Assembly: GCA_026770585.1 (NCBI GenBank)
Contig: MU646727.1
Coordinates: forward strand, 134,720-145,051
DNA length: 10,332 nucleotides
Source of the DNA: Baffinella frigidus
Lineage: Eukaryota; Cryptophyceae; Cryptomonadales; Baffinellaceae
Reading direction: 5' to 3'
Below the pieces are notes generated by a model, which had not been told where the DNA came from, searched no databases, and was given only the letters and a program-made list of their open reading frames with translations. Each line of letters opens with the position of its first letter. Within the stretch, counting starts at the first letter, position 1. Below are positions 6,224-10,332 of the stretch, in pieces. Made by a program: the position numbers and the translations under genes.

Positions 6224-6248
6224 CCCTCCGGCGTCGCGGTCCCGCACC
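6224..6248 (+). repeat. Echo of the joined exon 5 / exon 6 border (first)
   Basis: CCTCCGGCGTCGCGGTCCCG followed by CACC resembles the spliced border, CCGGCCGCACG of exon 5 joined to GTCCCGCACG of exon 6, with no intron between. A second such copy is at 6407-6433. Confidence 0.45.
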
Positions 6249-6257
6249 CCAACCCCT

Positions 6258-6319
6258 CTGTCTTTCTCTCTCTCCCCCACCCCCCCCTGTCTCTCTCTCC
6301 CCCTTTCTCTCTCCCTCTC
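6258..6319. repeat. CT-rich low-complexity tract
   Basis: Simple CTCTCTCTC and C-run sequence in intron 5; a shorter relative lies at about 6448-6491. Confidence 0.9.
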
Positions 6320-6408
6320 AGCCTGAACTCTAAACCCTAAACCCTGAACTCCAAACCCTCAACCCTGAACCCTAAACCCTAGACCCTAAACCCTAAACCC
6401 TGAACCAT
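6320..6408 (+). repeat. CCCTAAA/CCCTGAA array in intron 5
   Basis: About 12 degenerate seven-base units, C-rich orientation. Confidence 0.88.
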
Positions 6409-6433
6409 GCCCAGCGGCCGCTCGGTCCCGCCC
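6407..6433 (+). repeat. Echo of the joined exon 5 / exon 6 border (second)
   Basis: GCCCAGCGGCCGCTCGGTCC continuing CGCCCCC resembles exon-5 end GCCCACCGGCCGCACG joined to exon-6 start GTCCCGCACG. Because the real border is split by a 537-bp intron, a contiguous copy suggests duplication of sequence that was, or reads as, intron-free. Confidence 0.45.
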
Positions 6434-6511
6434 CCTACACCCCAAACCATGATCTCTCTCTCGCGCGCTCTCTCTCCCTGCCTCTCCCTCTGAAACCAAA
6501 ACCCTCGGCAG

Positions 6512-6610
6512 GTCCCGCACGTGGCGGTGATGTGCAAAGGGCAGACGTTCGCGTTCGACGTGTGCCACGCCAACGGACAGCATCTCTCTGTCGACGAGCT
6601 CGAGTATCAG
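6512..6610 (+). CDS. CPT1: CPT1 exon 6
   Basis: A 33-codon exon starting VPHVAVMCKGQTFAFDVCHA and ending NGQHLSVDELEYQ. It matches the CPT1 segment [20 protein letters not shown]..L...EMEQQ, the strand pair after SRIPG. The acceptor is CTCGGCAG|GTCCCG; the donor CAG|GTGGGA. Phase 0 at both ends. Confidence 0.88.
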
Positions 6611-6675
6611 GTGGGATCCGGTCTGAGCTCTAGGGTTTAGGACTTCCCACCACCCTCCACCCACTTCCCACCACG

Positions 6676-6737
6676 GGTTCAGGGTTCAGGGTTCAGGGCT
6701 TAGGGCTTAGGGTTGAGGGTTTATGGTTTAGGGTGTC
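6676..6737 (-). repeat. TTTAGGG-like array, G-rich on plus strand
   Basis: GGGTTCA repeated three times, then GGGCTTA, GGGTTGA and GGTTTA variants; orientation opposite to the array at 6320-6408. Confidence 0.85.
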
Positions 6738-6739
6738 GG

Positions 6740-6781
6740 GTCAACGAACAGCACCTCTCAGTCGAGCAGCTAGAATGCCAG
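6740..6781 (+). pseudogene. Echo of the exon-6 3' end
   Basis: 32 of 42 bases match 6569-6610 without gaps. The copy keeps the reading frame (VNEQHLSVEQLECQ against ANGQHLSVDELEYQ) and ends CAG|GTTCTA, as the real exon ends CAG|GT. No good in-frame acceptor precedes it. It is a decayed duplicate; an alternative exon is unlikely but not excluded. Confidence 0.75.
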
Positions 6782-6785
6782 GTTC

Positions 6786-6930
6786 TAACCCTAAAACCTG
6801 AACCTCAAGTACCTGGAGCTGAATCCAGCCTCCTCCCCCTCCAGTGACAGGGGGCGCCCTAATCCCTCATCCCTCATCCCTAATCTTGAATCCGTAATCC
6901 CTCATCCCCAACCTCTAACCCCTACACCCG
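6786..6930 (+). repeat. CCCTAAA/CCCTAAT/CCCTCAT arrays in intron 6
   Basis: Two short degenerate C-rich blocks (about 6786-6805 and 6858-6930) around a non-repetitive stretch. Confidence 0.7.
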
Positions 6931-6934
6931 AAAT

Positions 6935-6971
6935 GTGTGGAGAAGATGCAGCCGGCCGAGCGCCCCACCAG
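6935..6971 (+). pseudogene. Echo 1 of the exon-7 start
   Basis: GTGTGGAGAAGATGCAGCCG then GCCGAGCGCCCCACC parallels exon-7 bases coding VEKMQASERQPR; the copy would read VEKMQPAERPTR. It lacks an adjacent acceptor. Confidence 0.6.
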
Positions 6972-6982
6972 AACAGGCCTCA

Positions 6983-7020
6983 ACATGCAGTTGTATACGC
7001 CATACATGTATTATACATCT
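6983..7020. repeat. Dispersed ACATGCAGTTGTATA repeat, copy in intron 6
   Basis: ACATGCAGTTGTATACGCCA then TACATGTATTATACATC is closely matched at 8256-8291 in intron 7 (ACATGTAGTTGTACAGTCCA then TACATGTAATATACA). Each lies downstream of an exon-start echo, so the shared block may have spread together with it. Confidence 0.7.
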
Positions 7021-7099
7021 CGTGTCTGGTGCATAACGGACACGACGCCTGCCTTCCCAGGTACAAACATCGTGATCAGCGACGCGTGCGGGTTGTAAT

Positions 7100-7130
7100 C
7101 AGGCGGGGGATCTGGCGCGGATGGAGAAGG
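7100..7130 (+). pseudogene. Echo 2 of the exon-7 start, with acceptor
   Basis: CAGGCGGGGGATCTGGCGCG then GATGGAGAAGG matches CAGGTGGGGGGGGTGCTGGC then ACGGGTGGAGAAGA of the real acceptor and exon 7, with a small length change. Frame and motif are partly kept (LARMEKG). Confidence 0.6.
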
Positions 7131-7137
7131 GGGCGCC

Positions 7138-7172
7138 CTAATCCCAAATTCCGAATCCCGAATCCCGAATCT
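7138..7172 (+). repeat. CCCGAAT array, left part
   Basis: CCCTAATCCCAAATTCCGAA then CCCGAATCCCGAAT; it continues at 7311-7365 beyond the hairpin element. Confidence 0.85.
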
Positions 7173-7310
7173 CATCTGGAAACACTTTTTATTTATAAAC
7201 TGAATTTCAATCAAAATTACTACACGCTTGCTTTGATATTACTATTAAAGATCGTTTTGTGTAGTAAATTTCACTGAATCCAGTTTATAAATTATAAGTG
7301 TTCCCATATG
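7173..7310. mobile_element. Hairpin MITE, family copy C, inside a 7-mer array
   Basis: 138 bp. The left arm runs CATCTGGAAACACTTTTTAT, TTATAAACTGAATTTCA, core AAAATTACTACACG; the right arm GTGTAGTAAATTTCACTGA, CCAGTTTATAAATTATAAG, TGTTCCCATATG. The outer arms do not resemble copies A or B, but the core and centre do (TGCTTTGATATTACTATTAA against TGCTTTAATGTTACTAAGAA in the inverse of copy A). It splits a CCCGAAT array present on both sides, so insertion into the array is clear. Confidence 0.85.
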
Positions 7311-7365
7311 AAATCCCGAATCCCGAATTCCGAATCCCGAATCCCTAAACCCTAAACCCCAACCC
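7311..7365 (+). repeat. CCCGAAT/CCCTAAA array, right part
   Basis: AAATCCCGAATCCCGAATTC and on to CCCTAAACCCTAAACCCC, running to the exon-7 acceptor. Confidence 0.85.
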
Positions 7366-7369
7366 TCAG

Positions 7370-7456
7370 GTGGGGGGGGTGCTGGCACGGGTGGAGAAGA
7401 TGCAAGCTAGTGAGAGGCAGCCGCGCGTCGGAATTCTCACCTCCGAGAGGCGCCAG
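7370..7456 (+). CDS. CPT1: CPT1 exon 7
   Basis: 29 codons: VGGVLARVEKMQASERQPRV then GILTSERRQ. It corresponds to the CPT1 stretch QMQRILDNT..PQPGEARLAALTAGDR, where the 'LT' turn precedes the conserved WA. The acceptor is CCCTCAG|GTGGGG; the donor CAG|GTCCGC (weak after GT). Phase 0 at both ends. Confidence 0.82.
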
Positions 7457-7779
7457 GTCCGCCCGAAACCCGAAACCCTGAACTCAACCCAGGAAGGTTT
7501 CCGCCACATCGCGGTATTAGCGTAGTTTTAAGTTGATCACTTTTCAAAAGGCTGGGGGGCCTCTCTCGAGGTCCCCATGGCGCACACCATGTGAGGGTAA
7601 TAAAGAAGAAGAAGAAGGTTTCCGCCCTGCTGCCACCATGCCAGGGTGTACGCTGTGTTCAACACACTAGAGGGTGTGTAAAGCACACGGTCGGGTGGGT
7701 TTGCTGCCACTCCACACGGTGGGCTACGCGGGGTTCGTTGACCCCAGATTCTGGGGGGCAACGTGACCGAATTTCGATT

Positions 7780-7813
7780 CGTGAGAATCCTCACCTCTGA
7801 GCGCTACCAGGTC
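7780..7813 (+). pseudogene. Echo of the exon-7 3' end with donor
   Basis: CGTGAGAATCCTCACCTCTG then AGCGCTACCAG|GT parallels GCGTCGGAATTCTCACCTCC then GAGAGGCGCCAG|GT. The copy reads VRILTSERYQ against VGILTSERRQ. Frame and splice border are kept. Confidence 0.75.
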
Positions 7814-8007
7814 AGTTTGCCACAGGAGGGGGCACCACTTAACAAGTCTAGGAAGGTCAGGTGAAGTGGACACGAGTTATCTTACGAGAGGAGGAAGGGA
7901 GGGAGGAGCTGTAGAAGGAGCAGGCACGATGCACGGCATGCTGACGTGGATTTAGGGTTTATCTTAAACCCCGAAACCCGAAACCCGAAACCCGAAACCC
8001 CAACCCC

Positions 8008-8214
8008 TATTGTCGAAATGGGCTTCGCGCGGAATCGAGGTCAGGTCAGGAAATCAGGAAAATTTCCAAAAATGGACTTTTGTGCTATCTTATGCATGGT
8101 TTTTATCTCAAAATAGCATCTCCCACCCATAAGATGACACAAAAAGGCAAAAAAATGGGGAAATGTTGCTGACCTGACCTCGATTTTTTCCGCGCGGAGC
8201 CCATTTCAACAATA
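8008..8214. mobile_element. Fold-back element in intron 7 (207 bp)
   Basis: The left arm TATTGTCGAAATGGGCTTCG, then CGCGGAATCGAGGTCAGGTC, pairs with the right arm GACCTGACCTCGATTTTTTC then CGCGCGGAGCCCATTTCAAC and AATA. The interior continues to pair (TTTTGTGCTATCTTATG against CATAAGATGACACAAAA). It sits after a CCCGAAACCC array. No TACTACA core, no open frame. Confidence 0.85.
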
Positions 8215-8221
8215 ACCCCGA

Positions 8222-8246
8222 CACAGGTGTGGGTGGGCCTGTGCAG
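8222..8246 (+). pseudogene. Echo of the exon-8 acceptor and start
   Basis: CACAGGTGTGGGTGGGCCTG then TGCAG resembles TACAGGTGTGGGCGGAGGTG then CGGGAG at 8463. Confidence 0.55.
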
Positions 8247-8255
8247 ATGGGGCGT

Positions 8256-8291
8256 TACATGTAGTTGTACAGTCCATACATGTAATATACA
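8256..8291. repeat. Dispersed ACATGCAGTTGTATA repeat, copies in intron 7
   Basis: Counterpart of 6983-7020. The GTTACATGCAGTTGTATAAT part is further repeated at about 8316-8380 (ACATGCAGTTGTATAATT twice, plus one shorter CAGTTGTATAATT). Confidence 0.7.
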
Positions 8292-8388
8292 CCGTCCTCC
8301 TGGTACAAATCCTGGCGTTACATGCAGTTGTATAATTCAGTTGTATAATTTTCTTTACATGCAGTTGTATAATTTTCTAAACCCGAAA

Positions 8389-8421
8389 CAGGTGGAGCTG
8401 CGGGGCCTATCGGAAGTTGAC
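8389..8421 (+). pseudogene. Second echo of exon 8 (acceptor and interior)
   Basis: CAGGTGGAGCTGCGGGGCCT then ATCGGAAGTTGAC parallels GCGGAGGTGCGGGAGAAACT then CTCGGAGGTGAAC in exon 8; the copy reads VELRGLSEVD against AEVREKLSEVN. Confidence 0.6.
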
Positions 8422-8466
8422 GTGTATCCACTTTACAGGTGAAGTTGACGTGCGTCCACTTTACAG
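8415..8466 (+). repeat. Tandem duplication of the exon-8 acceptor
   Basis: GTTGACGTGTATCCACTTTA then CAG (8416-8438) is repeated as GTTGACGTGCGTCCACTTTA then CAG (8444-8466). The second copy is the working acceptor; the first offers a competing CTTTACAG|GTGAAG 28 bases upstream. Confidence 0.85.
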
Positions 8467-8532
8467 GTGTGGGCGGAGGTGCGGGAGAAACTCTCGGAGG
8501 TGAACGAGGAAAACCGCCGCGCCCTCGAACAG
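8467..8532 (+). CDS. CPT1: CPT1 exon 8
   Basis: 22 codons: VWAEVREKLSEVNEENRRAL then EQ. It fits the family segment (W)A.AR..L...NK.SL..IE, where the Trp-Ala follows the LT turn of exon 7. The acceptor is CTTTACAG|GTGTGG; the donor CAG|GTTGCG (weak). Phase 0 at both ends; predicted helix. Confidence 0.85.
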
Positions 8533-8540
8533 GTTGCGAG

Positions 8541-8625
8541 CCCCGAACCCCCAAACCCCAAACCCCAAACCCTAAACCCCAAACCCCAAACCCCAAACCC
8601 CAAACCCCAAACCCCAAACCCCACC
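8541..8625 (+). repeat. CCCCAAA/CCCTAAA array in intron 8
   Basis: About 11 units, mostly CCCCAAA, a further variant of the seven-base repeat. It fills over half of the 158-bp intron 8 (8533-8690). Confidence 0.9.
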
Positions 8626-8646
8626 TCCTCCCCTCAAACCCTAACC

Positions 8647-8668
8647 TCTAGAACAGGTTACGAGCGCC
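8647..8668 (+). pseudogene. Echo of the exon-8 3' end with donor
   Basis: CTCTAGAACAGGTTACGAGC resembles CCTCGAACAGGTTGCGAGC at 8523-8541, covering the last bases of the exon and the donor. Confidence 0.6.
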
Positions 8669-8690
8669 TAAATCCCAACCCCTCGCGCAG

Positions 8691-8792
8691 ATTGAGGGGG
8701 CGATCTTCCTGCTGATCCTCGAAGGAGCGTCACCCTCCGGCTCCGATTCGCCTGGCCTTGGCGGATCCCCGTCGCAGCAGATGACCCTGCAG
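8691..8792 (+). CDS. CPT1: CPT1 exon 9
   Basis: 34 codons beginning IEGAIFLLILEGASPSGSDS, continuing PGLGGSPSQQMTLQ. It matches the family strand (CPT1: VEKAAFFVTLDE) that precedes the WFDKS region; the Gly/Ser-rich part takes the place of the variable loop. The acceptor is CTCGCGCAG|ATT; the donor CTGCAG|GTCCAG. Phase 0. No WFDKS or EHSWAD motif follows within the window, so the catalytic half is outside. Confidence 0.85.
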
Positions 8793-8906
8793 GTCCAGTC
8801 TGTTCAGGCCCACCAATTTGGCGCGCGGGGGCTCTTTTTTTCGCGCCACGGTCGGCGGGTTTGCATCACACGGTTTGTACCGCGCGAATGTCAACTTGCG
8901 AAGGCG

Positions 8907-8953
8907 CCTGGAGGCCTTGGAGGATCCCCGTCGCAGCAGAGGACCCTCCAGGT
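8907..8953 (+). pseudogene. Echo of the exon-9 3' end with donor
   Basis: CCTGGAGGCCTTGGAGGATC continuing CCCGTCGCAGCAGAGGACCC and TCCAGGT matches 8751-8794 with three substitutions and one 3-base insertion (41 of 44 aligned exon bases). It is the least decayed echo in the window and keeps CAG|GT. Confidence 0.88.
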
Positions 8954-9021
8954 GCTGCTAGCTCTCTCCTCCTGGCACACTCTCTCGTGCTGGTGCATGC
9001 AACTACGCTAGACCTGAGGGT

Positions 9022-9123
9022 GGTCAATCGCAAAAGTCAACTCCCCACTGTCGCGAGGTCAACTTTTGGAAGAAAGCACGGATTTCCGTGTTTTCTGCAA
9101 TTGAGTTGACTTTTGATTGCTCC
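9022..9123. repeat. Fold-back in intron 9 (about 100 bp)
   Basis: CAATCGCAAAAGTCAACTC at 9025-9042 pairs with GAGTTGACTTTTGATTG near 9103-9119; an inner stem AGAAAGCACGG / CCGTGTTTTCT lies at 9071-9096. A third related string, GAGGTCAACTTTTGG, is at 9055. Confidence 0.7.
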
Positions 9124-9325
9124 CGGTCACGTCTAAAGTAGTACAGCGCCTGGGGGGCACGGGCGGGTGCCTCATGCCGGAAGCCTACGCTAGCTGTGGA
9201 CTTGTTTCGACGTGACTTTGGACGGCCACCCGGGGCTACAAATGTGACCATTTGAAAACTGGGATTCCTTTACAAGTGAAGGGGGGAAAAGGTGGGTGTA
9301 GTAATTTTCACACAAATAGGGGCGT

Positions 9326-9368
9326 TTGGTCACGTTACTGGGGGAATTCCTTCCAGTAACGTGACCAA
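9326..9368. repeat. Perfect 16-bp stem hairpin
   Basis: TTGGTCACGTTACTGG and its exact inverse CCAGTAACGTGACCAA separated by 11 bases (GGGAATTCCTT). Confidence 0.9.
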
Positions 9369-9673
9369 GCCTGCCCGTGACTGGCACTAAATTTAACAAT
9401 CCCACATTTAAAATACTCCCTCTTCCAGCCTCGAGTGGGGGGCTGCAGTGCTCTCGTGTCTCCGGATTTACCTAAACCCTTAACCCTAAACCCTCGTCCC
9501 TGGTCTCGCAACGGCGGAGGTTCCTGCTGCCTCCGGTCTGGACGGGTGCTGTTTTGTTAAACCAGTCTTGGAGTTGTCTCCCGTACGCCAACTCTCTGTG
9601 GGATGAGGGTGCGGCTGCGCTCTTTCGGTACTCAACGAGAGAAACCTCATCCGTCATTGGGACGTGTTCAATG

Positions 9674-9782
9674 GATATCCCTTAAGTGGCGAGGGGGTCA
9701 AAATTGACCCGCAAGAGGTCCTAGGCAGGTTCTAGGGCCCTACGGTAGGGCGTATGCGCCTACTCGCCACTTAAGGGATACC
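9674..9782. mobile_element. Fold-back in intron 9 (109 bp)
   Basis: GGATATCCCTTAAGTGGCGA then G pairs with CTCGCCACTTAAGGGATACC, one small indel. Inside are two further palindromes: GGGTCAAAATTGACCC (9695-9710) and TAGGGCGTATGCGCCTA near 9746-9762. No coding capacity. Confidence 0.82.
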
Positions 9783-10160
9783 GGTGATTGTGACGATACC
9801 TTTGTGGACTGGGGGCTGCAGGCGGTTTTAAATGTGATAGTGGTTCATTTGTGGTTCATTTGTAGAAACTATAACTGCAGGAATAACGACGTATTCTGTA
9901 GCCGGTGGAACGGGTAGCGTTTGGGAAATTGATGAAACTGATATATCATACCGTGCGGGAAGTGTGGGGCATAGCGCCTTGGCTTTCTGGCGTCCGCCTA
10001 TGTCGGGAGCTCGAAGAACCTCAAGGCTGATGGGCACCAGGGCGCCCCGGGAACAGGCGACCAAGCAGGACAGAACAGCCCTACGCTGGCAGCACCTGCA
10101 CGATGGCGCCGCTAGCGTAGGCGTTCGGCATCAAGCCCGGTGGACGTGTTTGATTTAATC

Positions 10161-10292
10161 GCGGCGAGTATTTGTGAGAAATACGCGCCGGCAACGAAAT
10201 TTACTACATAGATGGATCTTACTAGTAATTATAAAATCATTTGTGTAGTAAAATTCGTTGCCGGTGCGTATTTATCATAAATACTCGTCCGG
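10161..10292. mobile_element. Hairpin MITE, family copy D
   Basis: The left arm includes CGAGTATTTGTGAGAAATAC, GCGCCGGCAACGAAAT, core TTACTACATA; the right arm TTGTGTAGTAAAATTCGTTG, CCGGTGCGTATTTATCATAA and ATACTCG. The inner arm GGCAACGAAA is shared with copy A, while the outer arms are unlike A, B or C. About 130 bp, no open frame; the outer ends are approximate. Confidence 0.82.
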
Positions 10293-10332
10293 ATGAGATT
10301 GTGACTCTGGACTGGGATGCAGGCGCGGCTGG

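Larger units (their letters stand above)
6611..7369 (+). other. CPT1 intron 6, 759 bp, with three exon echoes and MITE C
   Basis: From GTGGGATCC to ACCCTCAG. In order: a telomere-like G-rich block (6676-6737), an echo of the exon-6 end (6740-6781), CCCTAAT-type arrays, echoes of the exon-7 start (6935-6971 and 7100-7130), then hairpin copy C inside a CCCGAAT array. The string GGGGGCGCCCTAATCCC is present twice (about 6850 and 7130), another sign of segmental duplication. Confidence 0.78.
7457..8466 (+). other. CPT1 intron 7, 1010 bp
   Basis: From GTCCGCCCG to CTTTACAG. It contains an echo of the exon-7 end (7780-7813), a CCCGAAA array (7972-8007), a large fold-back (8008-8214), an echo of the exon-8 start (8222-8246), the second copy of the ACATGCAGTTGTA repeat, a further exon-8 echo (8389-8421) and a tandemly duplicated acceptor (8415-8466). 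GAAGGTTTCCGCC occurs twice (about 7493 and 7614). I see no coding exon between 7457 and 8466. Confidence 0.75.
9174..10131. mobile_element. Candidate 958-bp element with 21-bp inverted termini
   Basis: ATGCCGGAAGCCTACGCTAG at the left end (9174-9193, then C) is matched in inverse at 10111-10131 (GCTAGCGTAGGCGTTCGGCA, then T), 19 of 21 bases. Inside are a perfect 16-bp stem at 9326-9341/9353-9368, a fold-back at 9674-9782 and an orphan GTGTAGTAATTTTC (9296) resembling half of the MITE core. No transposase-like frame is visible and no clear target-site duplication was found, so it may be a non-autonomous element or a coincidence of related short repeats. Confidence 0.4.
8793..10332 (+). other. 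CPT1 intron 9, incomplete at the window edge
   Basis: At least 1540 bases without any segment resembling the next CPT1 parts. It contains an exon-9 echo, several fold-backs, a short CCCTAAA block (9472-9495) and hairpin MITE D. Minus-strand open frames here (for example 9828-10064) show no family features. Confidence 0.65.

Noticed and set aside
8318-8624. Minus-strand frames coding repeated GFGVWGL
   Set aside because: They are translations of the CCCCAAA array in intron 8, not a repeat protein.
3148-8792. CPT2, CrAT or choline acetyltransferase as identity
   Set aside because: These share the VNSNW, PLC..QY and RIPG motifs, but the FYRGWM motif next to a membrane segment is typical of CPT1.
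3148-8792. A dead CPT1 pseudogene
   Set aside because: Nine exons join in one frame without stops or shifts and keep family motifs and GC-rich third positions; only the echo copies are decayed.
9828-10064. 78-residue minus-strand frame ending in a Pro/Val-rich tail
   Set aside because: The C-terminal part reads smoothly but shows no known motif, no splice or start context, and lies within the candidate element in intron 9.
1-10332. CRISPR array
   Set aside because: Repeats are adjacent seven-base or minisatellite units or fold-backs, without regular unique spacers; the genome is eukaryotic.

Overview
This is nuclear DNA from an intron-rich eukaryote, most likely a unicellular alga or related protist. 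GC-rich exons are separated by introns loaded with CCCTAAA/TTTAGGG-type seven-base repeats, the telomere unit of plants, many algae and dinoflagellates. I see no bacterial operon, rRNA, tRNA or CRISPR array. The exact lineage cannot be fixed from the sequence.

The one gene I can name is on the plus strand: a carnitine palmitoyltransferase of the CPT1 type. I could follow nine exons by protein similarity (about 3148-3650, 4030-4083, 4623-4669, 5642-5684, 5873-5974, 6512-6610, 7370-7456, 8467-8532, 8691-8792). They join in one frame to about 370 codons, from the second membrane segment and the FYRGWM motif, through PLPVNSNWYG, PLCMHQYRRMF and SRIPG, into the mid-domain strand IEGAIFLLILEG. The catalytic His region and the C-terminal half lie beyond the right edge, and the window ends inside intron 9. 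The N-terminus (first membrane segment) is not securely located; an exon-like stretch at 2238-2379 is one weak candidate.

Layout. 1-95: homogeneous CCCTAAG array. 96-2968: gene-poor, with duplicated blocks, two adjoining fold-back elements (707-1017), minisatellites, a possible 33-base minus-strand exon (1297-1329) and a 3 x 49-base tandem repeat. 2969-3050: a fold-back just upstream of the CPT1 exons. 3148-8792: the nine exons and eight introns. 8793-10332: intron 9, with fold-backs and a candidate 958-bp inverted-repeat element.

The most unusual content is in the introns. First, at least four short hairpin elements (4856-4990, 5991-6124, 7173-7310, 10161-10292) share a central TTACTACA...TGTGTAGTAA core while their outer arms differ between elements yet remain self-complementary. 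Second, most introns carry degenerate copies ('echoes') of the ends or starts of neighbouring exons, often with the CAG|GT splice border, interleaved with telomere-like repeats. This fits introns born or enlarged by repeated tandem duplication of exon edges. Third, splice donors past the GT are weak and one is GC. These are inferences from reading; alignment and RNA data would test them.
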